Below, piece after piece: positions 7,121 to 14,707 of a stretch of DNA of 38,115 nucleotides; positions within the stretch are counted from its first letter, which is position 1; every line of letters begins with the position of its first letter. Position numbers and translations under genes: made by a program. A model generated the notes under the pieces. That model searched no databases and was not told the origin of the DNA. It was given only the letters and a program-made list of their open reading frames with translations. Origin of the DNA: JAFDVN01 sp964472275 (GTDB lineage: Bacteria; Acidobacteriota; Holophagae; Holophagales; Holophagaceae); assembly GCA_964472275.1 (NCBI GenBank), contig CAYYJN010000016.1, positions 1 to 38,115 of the forward strand, written 5' to 3'.

Positions 7121-7516
7121 ATGCCCTTCGTCCATGAGATCCACCCTCGCTTCCGAGACCTGGACGCGCTCGGCCATGTGAACAACGCCGTGCTCGTCAC
7201 CTTCCTGGAACAGGCGCGCTTCCACTGGTGGCGCGGTTATCTGGCCGGTCGCCCCTTCGACGCCGAAGGCTTCCTCATCGCGCGGGTGGAGGCCGACTAC
7301 AAGCTCCCCATCCTGCTGGAGGACCAGGTCCGCATCGCGGTGCGCTGCACGAAGATTGGCAACACTTCCTTCGAGCTCACCTACCGCGTCCAGCGCGGCG
7401 CGGATGGCGCGCTCTTCGCCGAAGGCAAGACCGTGCAGGTGATGTTGGACTTCACGACGAACCGCCCCACGCCGTTGACGGATGCGGCCCGAATTTGGCT
7501 CGAATCCCAGGCATGA
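7121..7516 (+). CDS. Acyl-CoA thioesterase of the 4HBT (hotdog) family
   Basis: 131 residues, the length of a single hotdog domain. RFRDLDALGHVNNAVLVTFL is the YbgC/FadM-type signature, in which the Asp in 'D.D..GHvNN' acts in catalysis. The central TSFELTYRVQRG and C-terminal FTTNRPTPLTD regions also fit. It would hydrolyse acyl-CoA thioesters in the cytosol. The start has no Shine-Dalgarno sequence, but TAGGCT (7109-7114) ends six bases before the ATG, as in leaderless genes. The next gene starts within its stop codon (ATGA, 7513-7516), so the two are coupled. Confidence 0.85.
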   Translation: MPFVHEIHPRFRDLDALGHVNNAVLVTFLEQARFHWWRGYLAGRPFDAEGFLIARVEADYKLPILLEDQVRIAVRCTKIGNTSFELTYRVQRGADGALFAEGKTVQVMLDFTTNRPTPLTDAARIWLESQA

Positions 7517-8268
7517 GGCTCGGCACCGTTCTGTGGATGGAAGGCATCGCCGAGCGCCTTGCCCTCGTCACGCCTCTTTCCGATGGCCGCTTCGCGGACC
7601 TGAACCGCATCGAACATGTGCGGCTGGCGAAACTTGGCGAAGGCGCGCCCGATCGGCTCGCTGGGGTATTGGTGCCGCCGAGCCTCCGTCAGGTGCTGGA
7701 GGGTGGTCCCCGCGCCATGGCCCGGGTGAAGCAGACGATCCAGTACGCCGAGAAGTGGGCGGGACGGGGAGATCTACCGGACACGGTGGCCTACCATCCC
7801 GACCGAGTGCGGGTGCTCCCCTGCCTGCCGCGTCCCACCGCGCTGCGAACGGCGGATGGAACGCACCTGGACCGCCTCAAAGTCCTCGGGTCTGATGTGG
7901 TGTGCTTGGACCAGATGCCGGAAGCGGGCCTCGCGGCCATTGGCCAAGCGGGCGGAGGAGCAGGCGGGTTCTGTCTCGCTTTCCGGGCCGGGGATGTGGT
8001 CGCCCTCGGCGACTGGCTGCTGGTGGGCGAACCCTTCAGCGGCGAACTGACCTTGCGCGCCGGAACCCATAAGCGAACCGCTTCCTTAAGCATCTACGAG
8101 GGGCTCGAGCTTCCGCCGTTGCACGCGGCTGAAGCCCTGCTGCTGCCTCCCATGCGATTCCGCGTCCTTCCAGGGCTCGACCAGGCCGATAGGCTCGAAC
8201 TGGTGGCCCCCTTCGACACGCTCATTGCGCGGCTCCTGCCCGAGGCGCTGCAGGGGACGGTGCAGTGA
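7513..8268 (+). CDS. Uncharacterised protein, faintly like the N-terminal part of fumarylacetoacetate hydrolases
   Basis: 251 residues, starting at the ATG that overlaps the thioesterase stop. I do not recognise it firmly. The opening LGTVLWMEGIAERLALVTPL, the FADLNRIEHV segment and SLRQVLEGGPRAM recall the N-terminal cap of FAH-family hydrolases ('...G...ivdL......s...lL.gg'). A later stretch also hints at that fold: FCLAFRAGDVVALGDWLLVG resembles 'f..GD.i..Gd.i..G'. The metal-binding Glu/Asp set that defines active FAH enzymes is not evident. No signal peptide or membrane helix is seen. Coupling to a thioesterase suggests small-molecule or acyl metabolism; that is inference. Confidence 0.6.
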   Translation: MRLGTVLWMEGIAERLALVTPLSDGRFADLNRIEHVRLAKLGEGAPDRLAGVLVPPSLRQVLEGGPRAMARVKQTIQYAEKWAGRGDLPDTVAYHPDRVRVLPCLPRPTALRTADGTHLDRLKVLGSDVVCLDQMPEAGLAAIGQAGGGAGGFCLAFRAGDVVALGDWLLVGEPFSGELTLRAGTHKRTASLSIYEGLELPPLHAAEALLLPPMRFRVLPGLDQADRLELVAPFDTLIARLLPEALQGTVQ

Positions 8269-8302
8269 GGGGTTCAACACTGCCATTCACGCGGAGATGA
8301 CG

Positions 8303-8686
8303 ATGGAGAAGCGCGATCACAAGCAGGCAGAATCCGCCTCCCGCCTCATTGACGAACGCATCCAGGAGCTTCGCGATTGGCGGGGTCCGATGCTCGCGCG
8401 CCTGCGCGCGCTCATCCACGCGGCGGATCCGGAAGTCGTCGAGGAGTGGAAGTGGGCGGTGCCGGTGTGGTCCCATGGCGGGATCCTGTGCACGGGCGAG
8501 GCCTACAAGCAGGCGGTGAAGCTGACCTTCCCCAAGGGCGCGTCGCTGAATGACCCCTTGGGCCTCTTCAATTCGAGCCTGGAAGGCGCGACGCGGCGGG
8601 CCATTGATTTTCACGAGGGCGACGCGATCAACGAAACGGCCTACAAGGCGCTGATCCAGGCGGCGGTGGCGCTGAACGCCCGCTAG
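8303..8686 (+). CDS. DUF1801 family protein
   Basis: 127 residues. Segments IDERIQELRDWRGPMLARLR, EEWKWAVPVWSHGGILCTG and AYKQAVKLTFPKGASL match the DUF1801 (YdhG-like) fold, a small cytosolic domain of unknown function sometimes linked to iron or stress proteins. The frame is open further upstream, but the ATG at 8303 has GGAG at 8293-8296 with a six-base spacer and gives the usual family start. The ATG at 8297 is an alternative. Confidence 0.75.
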   Translation: MEKRDHKQAESASRLIDERIQELRDWRGPMLARLRALIHAADPEVVEEWKWAVPVWSHGGILCTGEAYKQAVKLTFPKGASLNDPLGLFNSSLEGATRRAIDFHEGDAINETAYKALIQAAVALNAR

Positions 8687-8710
8687 ACTGAGGTTCTGTC
8701 CGGAGGCTCT

Positions 8711-9196
8711 ATGCGGCTCCTGCTCGCGGCAACCCTTTCGATGATGGCGGCGGCGCCCGTGGCCGCGCAGGCCCCCGCGGCGCCGAAGGCGGCCGTGAAG
8801 GCCGAGGCCGGTCCCTTCGATCCCACGCGCGATCCGGCGAAGGATCTCGCGGCCGCGAAGGTGGAGGCGCGGCGCACGAACCGCCGCATCCTGCTGGATG
8901 TGGGCGGCAACTGGTGCAGCTGGTGCCGCCTCATGGACCGCTGGTTCCAGGAGCGCCCGGCGATCCGCGAGGCGCGGGACAAGGCCTTCGTCGTCGTGCC
9001 CGTGAACTTCAGCCCCGAGAACAAGAACGAGGCCTTCCTCTCCCAGTACCCGAAGGTGGACGGCTACCCCCACTTCTTCGTGTTGGATGCCGAAGGCAAG
9101 CTCGTCCGCGACCAAAGCACCGGCGCGCTGGAGGATGGCCGCGGCTACAGCGAAGCCAAGATGATGGCCTTCATCGCCGAATGGTCGGGGAAGTAG
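8711..9196 (+). CDS. Secreted thioredoxin-family protein (CxxC)
   Basis: 161 residues. A cleavable signal peptide (LLLAATLSMMAAAPVAAQA, residues 3-21) and an Ala/Pro/Lys-rich linker precede a thioredoxin fold. The fold contains GGNWCSWCRLM (active-site CSWC), VVVPVNFSPENKN and the cis-Pro region VDGYPHFFVLDAEGKLV. The CSWC pair with a following R-L-M is like the thioredoxin_7/DUF255-type periplasmic oxidoreductases. It probably handles disulfides in the periplasm; the partner is unknown. CCGGAGG precedes the ATG by a short spacer. Confidence 0.82.
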   Translation: MRLLLAATLSMMAAAPVAAQAPAAPKAAVKAEAGPFDPTRDPAKDLAAAKVEARRTNRRILLDVGGNWCSWCRLMDRWFQERPAIREARDKAFVVVPVNFSPENKNEAFLSQYPKVDGYPHFFVLDAEGKLVRDQSTGALEDGRGYSEAKMMAFIAEWSGK

Positions 9197-9254
9197 GCGC
9201 GGCCTAGTGCCGTAGTGGTTCGATGTGCACCGATTGTGTGAATGCGGAGATGGG

Positions 9255-9770
9255 ATGAAGGCATGGCGGGCATTTTTGACTGGCGTCTTCGTTGCTGGGT
9301 CGCTGGCGGCGCAATCGGTCGCCCGACAAGGGACTGTAGATGAGCAACCTAAGCGCGAATTCAACTCACCCATGGTCCTAGAAATCCCAATGACTCAGCT
9401 GATCGGCGCGGAAGGACCCATTGGTATTGATCTCAAGGATCAATCCAAATTCATCTGCGATGATGTGTCGATCGCTTCGATTCACATCGGCGCCAGCCCC
9501 ACTTACGATGGCAAGACGATGAAATTCTGGTTCGAGCCAAGCGTCTTCGTTCGTCCATCCCACGACAGATTGGTGAATCTTCGATTCACCTTCATGAATG
9601 CCGGGAAGGAGTCCGAGGCCAACGCGGAGTGCACGATTCCGGCCAAGGAGAAAAAGATCCGTCGTGGGAAACTTCGAATCAAAACGCCCACTTCCGAAAT
9701 CAATCAGATGCGATCTCCGGGTTCCTCGGCGACCTTGAAGATCACCGTTTCGGTAACGGATGATAATTGA
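9255..9770 (+). CDS. Small secreted protein of unknown function, AT-richer than neighbours
   Basis: 171 residues with a signal peptide (AWRAFLTGVFVAGSLAAQS). The mature part is beta-rich with no recognised domain; I noted SPMVLEIPMTQLIGAEGPIG and TLKITVSVTDDN. ATG 9255 is chosen because GGAG (9246-9249) lies five bases upstream and it starts the signal peptide; an in-frame ATG at 9225 would add ten poor residues. Codons are clearly less GC-rich than in adjacent genes (many AAA, GAT, ATT, TTC/TTT mixtures), which suggests recent acquisition or low expression. Confidence 0.6.
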   Translation: MKAWRAFLTGVFVAGSLAAQSVARQGTVDEQPKREFNSPMVLEIPMTQLIGAEGPIGIDLKDQSKFICDDVSIASIHIGASPTYDGKTMKFWFEPSVFVRPSHDRLVNLRFTFMNAGKESEANAECTIPAKEKKIRRGKLRIKTPTSEINQMRSPGSSATLKITVSVTDDN

Positions 9771-9817
9771 CCCACGAGGGACGAGCCTGTTGGATTCCGT
9801 GGAAGTGAGGTGACGCC

Positions 9818-10261
9818 ATGCCGAACACGATCCAGCTCCATCGCGTGTTGAAGGCTCCGCCCGAGCGCGTCTACCGGGCTTTTCTCGATGCGGAGGCCAT
9901 GGTGAAGTGGCTGCCGCCCCATGGTTTCACCGGCAAGGTCCACCACCTCGACGCCAAGGTGGGCGGCACCTACCGGATGTCCTTCACCAACTTCACGACG
10001 GGCAAGGCGGAGTCCTTCGGCGGCACCTTCCTGGAGCTGGTGCCGAATGCGCGCATCCGCCACACGGACGCCTTCGATGATGCGAGTTTGCCTGGCGAGA
10101 TGACGACGACGATCACCTTGCGTGCTGTCTTCTGCGGCACGGAACTGCGCGTGACGCAGGAAGGCATCCCCGACGCGATCCCGCCCGAGGCTTGCCATCT
10201 CGGTTGGCAGGAATCCCTGACGCTGCTCGCGCGGCTCGTGGAGGCGGAGATCAAGGGCTGA
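9818..10261 (+). CDS. SRPBCC / AHSA1-type domain protein
   Basis: 147 residues. QLHRVLKAPPERVYRAFLDA, VKWLPPHGFTGKVHHLDAKV, GGTYRMSFTNFTTGK and the final GWQESLTLLARLVE are classic for the AHSA1 branch of the START/SRPBCC superfamily, which forms a helix-grip hydrophobic pocket. Members bind hydrophobic ligands or act as co-chaperone-like proteins; the ligand here is unknown. A purine-rich GGAAGTGAGGTG lies upstream of the ATG. Confidence 0.85.
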   Translation: MPNTIQLHRVLKAPPERVYRAFLDAEAMVKWLPPHGFTGKVHHLDAKVGGTYRMSFTNFTTGKAESFGGTFLELVPNARIRHTDAFDDASLPGEMTTTITLRAVFCGTELRVTQEGIPDAIPPEACHLGWQESLTLLARLVEAEIKG

Positions 10262-10294
10262 GGCAGCCCCTTCGCCACCAGGACGGGCCGCATC

Positions 10295-10322
10295 TTGACG
10301 AGTGTATCCAAACGGCTACAAT
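10295..10322 (+). promoter_or_regulatory. Strong sigma70-type promoter of the toxin-antitoxin operon
   Basis: TTGACG (10295-10300), a 16-base spacer, then TACAAT (10317-10322): near-consensus boxes. A start site six to eight bases after the -10 box falls at or next to the toxin ATG (10329), so the mRNA should have almost no leader. Confidence 0.7.
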
Positions 10323-10328
10323 GGGATC

Positions 10329-10628
10329 ATGAACACGCTCCTCCAAACCGATGAGTTCGGCTCTTGGTTGCGAGGATTGAAAGACGCGCGCGCCAAGGCG
10401 GTGATCTTCAGCCGCCTGGATCGCGCGGCCAAAGGGAATTTTGGCGACGCCAAGGCCCTATCAGGCGGCATCGCCGAGATGCGAGTGGATGTGGGGCCTG
10501 GGTATCGCATCTACTACGCGCGACGGGGCGAGGTGACCTACCTGCTTCTCGTCGGCGGTGACAAAGCCACCCAGACCCGGGATATCCAGCGAGCCAAAGC
10601 GCTGCTCCAGTCCCTTCCCAAGGAGTGA
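10329..10628 (+). CDS. RelE/HigB-type toxin of a type II toxin-antitoxin module (addiction module killer protein)
   Basis: 99 residues. The pattern fits the short RelE/ParE-superfamily killer proteins (TIGR02683-like): FGSWLRGLKDARAKAVIFSR, GNFGDAKALSGGIAEMRVD, GPGYRIYYARRG, then LLLVGGDKATQTRDIQRAK. Relatives cleave mRNA on the ribosome. The basic and aromatic surface residues in GPGYRIYY are kept, so it may be active. The frame opens at 10302, but that would overlap the promoter, and ATG 10329 matches the family length. It is followed two bases later by the antitoxin gene; toxin-first order is typical of higBA-like modules. Confidence 0.88.
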   Translation: MNTLLQTDEFGSWLRGLKDARAKAVIFSRLDRAAKGNFGDAKALSGGIAEMRVDVGPGYRIYYARRGEVTYLLLVGGDKATQTRDIQRAKALLQSLPKE

Positions 10629-10630
10629 CC

Positions 10631-10915
10631 ATGACCAAGCTCTCCACCTTCGATGTGGCGGACTTCCTCGACAGCGAGGAGGTCATCTCCGAATACCTTT
10701 CCATCGCGCTCGAAGATCCCGACCCGGACATGTTCCTCATGGCGGTGCGGAATGTGGCCCGCGCCAAGGGCATGACCCAACTCGCGAAAGACTCCGGCCT
10801 CGGCCGGGAAAGCCTGTACAAGGCGCTCGCGCCCGGCGCGAAGCCGCGCTATGAGACGGTGCTGAAGCTGGTCGCCGCGCTCGGAGTCAAGCTTCACGCG
10901 ATCCCCGCGCATTGA
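10631..10915 (+). CDS. HigA-like antitoxin with helix-turn-helix
   Basis: 94 residues. The N-terminal part (TFDVADFLDSEEVISEYLSI) binds the toxin in related systems. The middle forms a Cro/C1-type helix-turn-helix: RAKGMTQLAKDSGLGRESLY, then KPRYETVLKLVAALGVKL. This matches the addiction-module antidote family (TIGR02684-like) that partners the killer protein upstream. ATG 10631 has AGGAG (10621-10625) five bases upstream, inside the toxin's 3' end. It should neutralise the toxin and repress the shared promoter at 10295-10322. Confidence 0.88.
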   Translation: MTKLSTFDVADFLDSEEVISEYLSIALEDPDPDMFLMAVRNVARAKGMTQLAKDSGLGRESLYKALAPGAKPRYETVLKLVAALGVKLHAIPAH

Positions 10916-10918
10916 CGC

Positions 10919-12277
10919 TCAGCCTCGCAGCATCTCGGCGACGAGAAAGGCCATCTCCAGGCTCTGGGCGCCGTTGAGGCGGGGGTCGCAGCCGGTCTCG
11001 TAGGCGCGGGGGAGGTCGGCTTCGGAAAGGCCTTCGGCGCCGCCGAGGCACTCGGTGACATTCTCGCCGGTGAGTTCGATGTGGATGCCGCCGAGGAAGG
11101 AGCCGCTCGCGCGGTGGAGCTCGAAGGCCTGGCGCAGCTCGGAAAGGATCGCGTCGAAGTTTCGGGTCTTGAGGCCGCTGCCGGCGGTTTCGCCGTTGCC
11201 GTGCATGGGGTCGCAGCTCCACAGCGCCATGCGGCCCGAGCGCCGCACCGCGGAGATGAGCGGGGGCAGGGCTTCGGCGATGCGGCTCGCGCCGAAGCGG
11301 GTGATGAGCGTGACGCGGCCCGGCTCCTGGCGCGGGTCCAGGCGATCCAGGATCTGCAGCAGCTCGTCGCCGCCGAGCGTCGGCCCGACTTTGACGCCGA
11401 TGGGGTTGCGAAGGCCGCGGAGGTAATCGAGGTGCGCGCCTTCCAATTGGCGCGTGCGCTCGCCCACCCAGAGCATGTGGGCGCCGAGGTTGTAGTAGCC
11501 GCCTTCGCCTTGCGTGGGACCCGCGACCCAGCGCGTGAGGGCTTCCTCGTAGGGCAGGAGCAGCGCCTCGTGGCTGGTGAAGAGGTCCACCCGGTCGAGC
11601 GCGCCCTGCTGCACGACGCCGAGGGCTTCGAGGAAATCAATGGATTCCCGCACCTGGATGAGGGTGTCGCGGTAGGCGGGCACGGCGGCGGCGTCCGCGT
11701 GGAGCTGCCAGCGCTCGGGACGGTGCAGGTCCGCGAAGCCGCCTTCGATGAGCGCGCGGAGGTGGTTCAGCGTCGCGGCGGCGTGGAAGTAGGCCTGGAG
11801 CATGCGCTGGGGATCGGCCCTACGCGCGTCCTCCGTCGCTTCAAGGCCGTTGATGAGGTCGCCGCGGTAGCTGGGCAGCTCGCGGCCGCGCACCTTCTCG
11901 GTGGCGCTGGAGCGGGGCTTGGCGTACTGGCCCGCGATGCGGCCCACGCGCACGACGGGCTTGCGCCCCACATGGGTGAGCACGACGGACATCTGAAGGA
12001 GCACGCGGAGCTTGTCGGCGATGCGTTCCGGCGTGCAGTCGCGGAACTGCTCGGCGCAATCGCCGCCCTGAAGCAGGAAGCGGCGGCCCGCGGCGGCTTC
12101 GGCGAGCAGCCCGCGCAGGCGCTCCACCTCCTCCGGCACCACCAGCGGCGGCAGATCCGAAAGACGCGCCAGCGCGCGCTCCAACTCGCCCGCGTCGGGA
12201 TAGTCCGGCTGCTGCAGGGCGGCGCGATGCCGCCACCCGTGGGGGGTCCAGGCCGGGGCTAGCGTCGTCTTCGCCAT
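10919..12277 (-). CDS. 3-deoxy-7-phosphoheptulonate synthase, class II (first step of the shikimate pathway)
   Basis: 452 residues, as for plant/actinobacterial-type class II DAHP synthases. It condenses phosphoenolpyruvate with erythrose 4-phosphate. Signatures are FLLQGGDCAEQF (metal-binding Cys), RVGRIAGQYAKPRSS, TSHEALLLPYEEALTR, NPIGVKVGPTLGGDELL and SCDPMHGN. ATG 12277 is selected because the longer frame overlaps the response regulator; GGAGG is only one base from the ATG, an unusually short spacing. It is the last gene of the minus-strand run. Its stop lies just three bases from the convergent antitoxin stop. Confidence 0.93.
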   Translation of the reverse strand: MAKTTLAPAWTPHGWRHRAALQQPDYPDAGELERALARLSDLPPLVVPEEVERLRGLLAEAAAGRRFLLQGGDCAEQFRDCTPERIADKLRVLLQMSVVLTHVGRKPVVRVGRIAGQYAKPRSSATEKVRGRELPSYRGDLINGLEATEDARRADPQRMLQAYFHAAATLNHLRALIEGGFADLHRPERWQLHADAAAVPAYRDTLIQVRESIDFLEALGVVQQGALDRVDLFTSHEALLLPYEEALTRWVAGPTQGEGGYYNLGAHMLWVGERTRQLEGAHLDYLRGLRNPIGVKVGPTLGGDELLQILDRLDPRQEPGRVTLITRFGASRIAEALPPLISAVRRSGRMALWSCDPMHGNGETAGSGLKTRNFDAILSELRQAFELHRASGSFLGGIHIELTGENVTECLGGAEGLSEADLPRAYETGCDPRLNGAQSLEMAFLVAEMLRG

Positions 12278-12314
12278 TCCTCCAGCATTCCCCAGCTTTC
12301 CGCGCTTGGGAACC

Positions 12315-13007
12315 TCAGGCTTCGGTGGAAACGGGGAGGACCCAGCGATAGCCCTCGCCGCCCACGGTGGCGATGTAGGACTTGCCCTGCTCCTCGCCCA
12401 GCTTCTTCCGGAGGTTGGCGATGTGCACATCCACCGTGCGGGGCGTGGGCTGGGCGTCCTTGTCCCAGGCGAGTTGGAGCAGCTCCTGGCGGCTGTGGGT
12501 GCGGCCCGGATGGCTGATGAGGATTTCGAGCAGCCGGAATTCCCGGGGCGTCAGGTCCATGATCTGCTCATCCCGCGTGGCTTCCAGGCGCGGCAGGTCG
12601 AAGCGGAACGGCCCGCTGCGCAGGGCCTTGGGCTTTTCCACGGGACGGGTGCGGCGGAGAATGGCCTTCACGCGCGCCAGCAGTTCCAACACGGAGAAGG
12701 GCTTCACGAGGTAGTCGTCCGCGCCCAGCGAGAGGCCTTGCACGCGGTCCTGCTCCGCGCCCCGGGCGGTGAGCATGAGGATGGGGACCGGGTCCTGATG
12801 CTCGCGGAGGGTGCGCAGCACCTGGAAGCCGTCCACCACCGGAAGCATGAGATCCAGCACGATGAGATCCGCCCGCCGCGCCCGGTGGGAGGACAGGGCT
12901 TCGGCTCCATCCGCGGCCGAGGCGACGGAGAAGCCCTCGTAGCTCAAGTTCTGGGACAGCAGCTGGCGGAGGGAAGTCTCATCCTCCACCACGAGGATGT
13001 GGGTCAT
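12315..13007 (-). CDS. OmpR/PhoB-family response regulator
   Basis: 230 residues. The receiver domain 1-115 has the acidic pair Glu8/Asp9, phospho-acceptor Asp52 (LIVLDLMLP), the Thr/Ala signal-output position (LMLTARG) and Lys102 (LVKPF). The C-terminal winged-helix DNA-binding domain about 125-226 ends with the RTVDVHIANLRKKLGE recognition helix and YRWVLP wing. It is paired with the sensor kinase immediately upstream; their separation is 92 bases. The regulated genes are not evident, but the DAHP synthase gene follows 37 bases later. Confidence 0.93.
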   Translation of the reverse strand: MTHILVVEDETSLRQLLSQNLSYEGFSVASAADGAEALSSHRARRADLIVLDLMLPVVDGFQVLRTLREHQDPVPILMLTARGAEQDRVQGLSLGADDYLVKPFSVLELLARVKAILRRTRPVEKPKALRSGPFRFDLPRLEATRDEQIMDLTPREFRLLEILISHPGRTHSRQELLQLAWDKDAQPTPRTVDVHIANLRKKLGEEQGKSYIATVGGEGYRWVLPVSTEA

Positions 13008-13099
13008 GGGTGAACCGATTTCGCAAGGAACAGCCCTACCACCTTGCGACCGGACCCTAGGAAACGCAAGCGTTGAATTTCGGGATTTTCCCGGCTCAT

Positions 13100-14686
13100 T
13101 CAGGCTCTTTGGATTTCTAGCTCGGCGGCGAAGCCTTCGCCGGGCGCCGATTCAAACGCGAGGCCCCAGCCTTCGCGCTCCGCCACCTGCAAAAGGAGAC
13201 TGAGCCCGAGTCCCTGGCCTTCGTGGAGGAAGCCCTCTTTGCCCTCCTGGCGCAGCCGCTGGTAGGGCTTGCCGAGGACGCCGAGCTCCCGGACATCGAG
13301 GCCCTTCCCCTCGTCATGGACGCGGATGCGCATGCGCTTGCCGCGGGCGGAGGTTTCCACCGTCACGCGGCCCGCGCCGTGGAGCAGCGCGTTCTCCACG
13401 AGGGTGAGCAGCGCGGAGCGCAGGCTGCCCTGAGCGGCCAGCCCCTGTTCGGGCCCGAGATGAAGATCCAGCGTCCGGTTCTCCAATTCGTAACCGGGGC
13501 GCAAGTCCTCCATGGCCGCGCGGATCCAGGTGCTGTCAATCACCTGGGTGGGTCCGGTGCGCTCATCGCCGCGGATGGCGCGGAGCCCGTTCTCAATCAT
13601 GAGGGTGAGCTGGTCCACCTCCGCGCCCAGCTTCATGAGCTCCGCGTCCGCCTGGTCCTGATCCAGGCGACCCAAGCGCAGCGTGTCGCAGCGGAACTTG
13701 AGGATGGCGAGCGGCGTCTTCAGGCTGTGCGTCATGGACGCGAGCCGATCCGCGTCCAGCATGGAGCGCTGCCGCGCGCGATGGCGGAGCCAGAAACCCA
13801 GGAGCGCGCCGAGGCCGATGAGGATCGAGATGTAGCGGGCGATCCAGACTTGGCCCATGATCCGGGCGGCGGCCTGGTTTTCCATGTCCGCGGTTCCCGC
13901 GATGCACCCCACCTGCCACCCTTCGCCGAAATCGCTGGTCGTGAAGAGGGCGACCTGGAAGACATAAGCTCCCAGCCGGTAAGGATCGGCTTGGAGGTGG
14001 GGATCCCGTCCCCAGGCCTCGGGCGTCAGGCCTGAAGGGTCATCCACCTGCGATTTGCGGGCGATGCCGACGCGGATGCCCGCGTCGGGCCGCAAGGTGA
14101 GCCGGAGGAAGCGCTCCACCCTTTCATCGCCGGGCTTCCATTGCTTGATGACCATCCACCGATCCGAGAGCAGGACGATGGAGGCGACTTTCGCGAAGTT
14201 CGGATCTTGGTCCTTGGGCGGAACCCACTCGAAGCGCTGGGCGGCCTCGGCGTGGGCCAGCCAGTTGAGGTAGACGAGCGATTGTTTCGAGGCGGGATCC
14301 GCCGGCACGAGCCGGTCGCCCTCCCGCGTCCAGAGCTTGCGGCGGTCAAAGCGGTCGAAGACGGCCACCACCAAGGGCTGGGACTCCAGGAAGGCCTGGA
14401 CATCCCGCTCATCGCCCCGTTCGAAGACCGGCATGAGCGGCAGGCTTTTCCAGGCCCGCTCCACGCTGTCCATGTCGTTCCAGTGGGCGTTCGAGAAGTC
14501 GTTTTGGACGGCCATCCCCCGGAAGACCTGCCATCCCATGGGAGCCGCGATGAGGGCGGCGGCCAGCACGAGGCCCGACAGGATCAACAGCAGGGCGGAG
14601 CCCTTGCCTTGAAGGTGGCGACGCCACGCCGATTCCTCCCCCACGGCGCGGAGACGGCGGAAGCGGACGGCTTGGCGGCGGGACAT
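13100..14686 (-). CDS. Membrane sensor histidine kinase
   Basis: 528 residues. A short basic N-terminus is followed by transmembrane helix 1 (about 29-50), a large periplasmic region of about 230 residues with no recognised domain, transmembrane helix 2 (about 284-300), a short dimerisation region with phospho-acceptor His320 (SMTHSLKTPLAILKF), and the ATPase with N box Asn432 (LVENALLHG), G1 DEGKG (458-462) and G2 GQGLGLSL (490-497). The residue after the His is Ser rather than the usual Glu. It pairs with the downstream response regulator. The TAGACT sequence eight bases before the start and AGAGG three bases before it are both possible initiation signals. Confidence 0.92.
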   Translation of the reverse strand: MSRRQAVRFRRLRAVGEESAWRRHLQGKGSALLLILSGLVLAAALIAAPMGWQVFRGMAVQNDFSNAHWNDMDSVERAWKSLPLMPVFERGDERDVQAFLESQPLVVAVFDRFDRRKLWTREGDRLVPADPASKQSLVYLNWLAHAEAAQRFEWVPPKDQDPNFAKVASIVLLSDRWMVIKQWKPGDERVERFLRLTLRPDAGIRVGIARKSQVDDPSGLTPEAWGRDPHLQADPYRLGAYVFQVALFTTSDFGEGWQVGCIAGTADMENQAAARIMGQVWIARYISILIGLGALLGFWLRHRARQRSMLDADRLASMTHSLKTPLAILKFRCDTLRLGRLDQDQADAELMKLGAEVDQLTLMIENGLRAIRGDERTGPTQVIDSTWIRAAMEDLRPGYELENRTLDLHLGPEQGLAAQGSLRSALLTLVENALLHGAGRVTVETSARGKRMRIRVHDEGKGLDVRELGVLGKPYQRLRQEGKEGFLHEGQGLGLSLLLQVAEREGWGLAFESAPGEGFAAELEIQRA

Positions 14687-14707
14687 GGGCCTCTAGTCTA
14701 GGGCCCT

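Noticed and set aside
7087..7200. Longer N-terminus of the CPBP protease (start at 7200)
   Set aside because: It would run through the thioesterase start region and adds an Arg-rich leader before the first membrane helix.
9214..9232. GGTTCGA near 9218 as a tRNA T-loop
   Set aside because: No acceptor, anticodon or D-arm pairing around it.
12278..12430. Longer N-terminus of the DAHP synthase (start at 12430)
   Set aside because: It overlaps the conserved C-terminus of the response regulator and adds low-complexity residues not found in the family.
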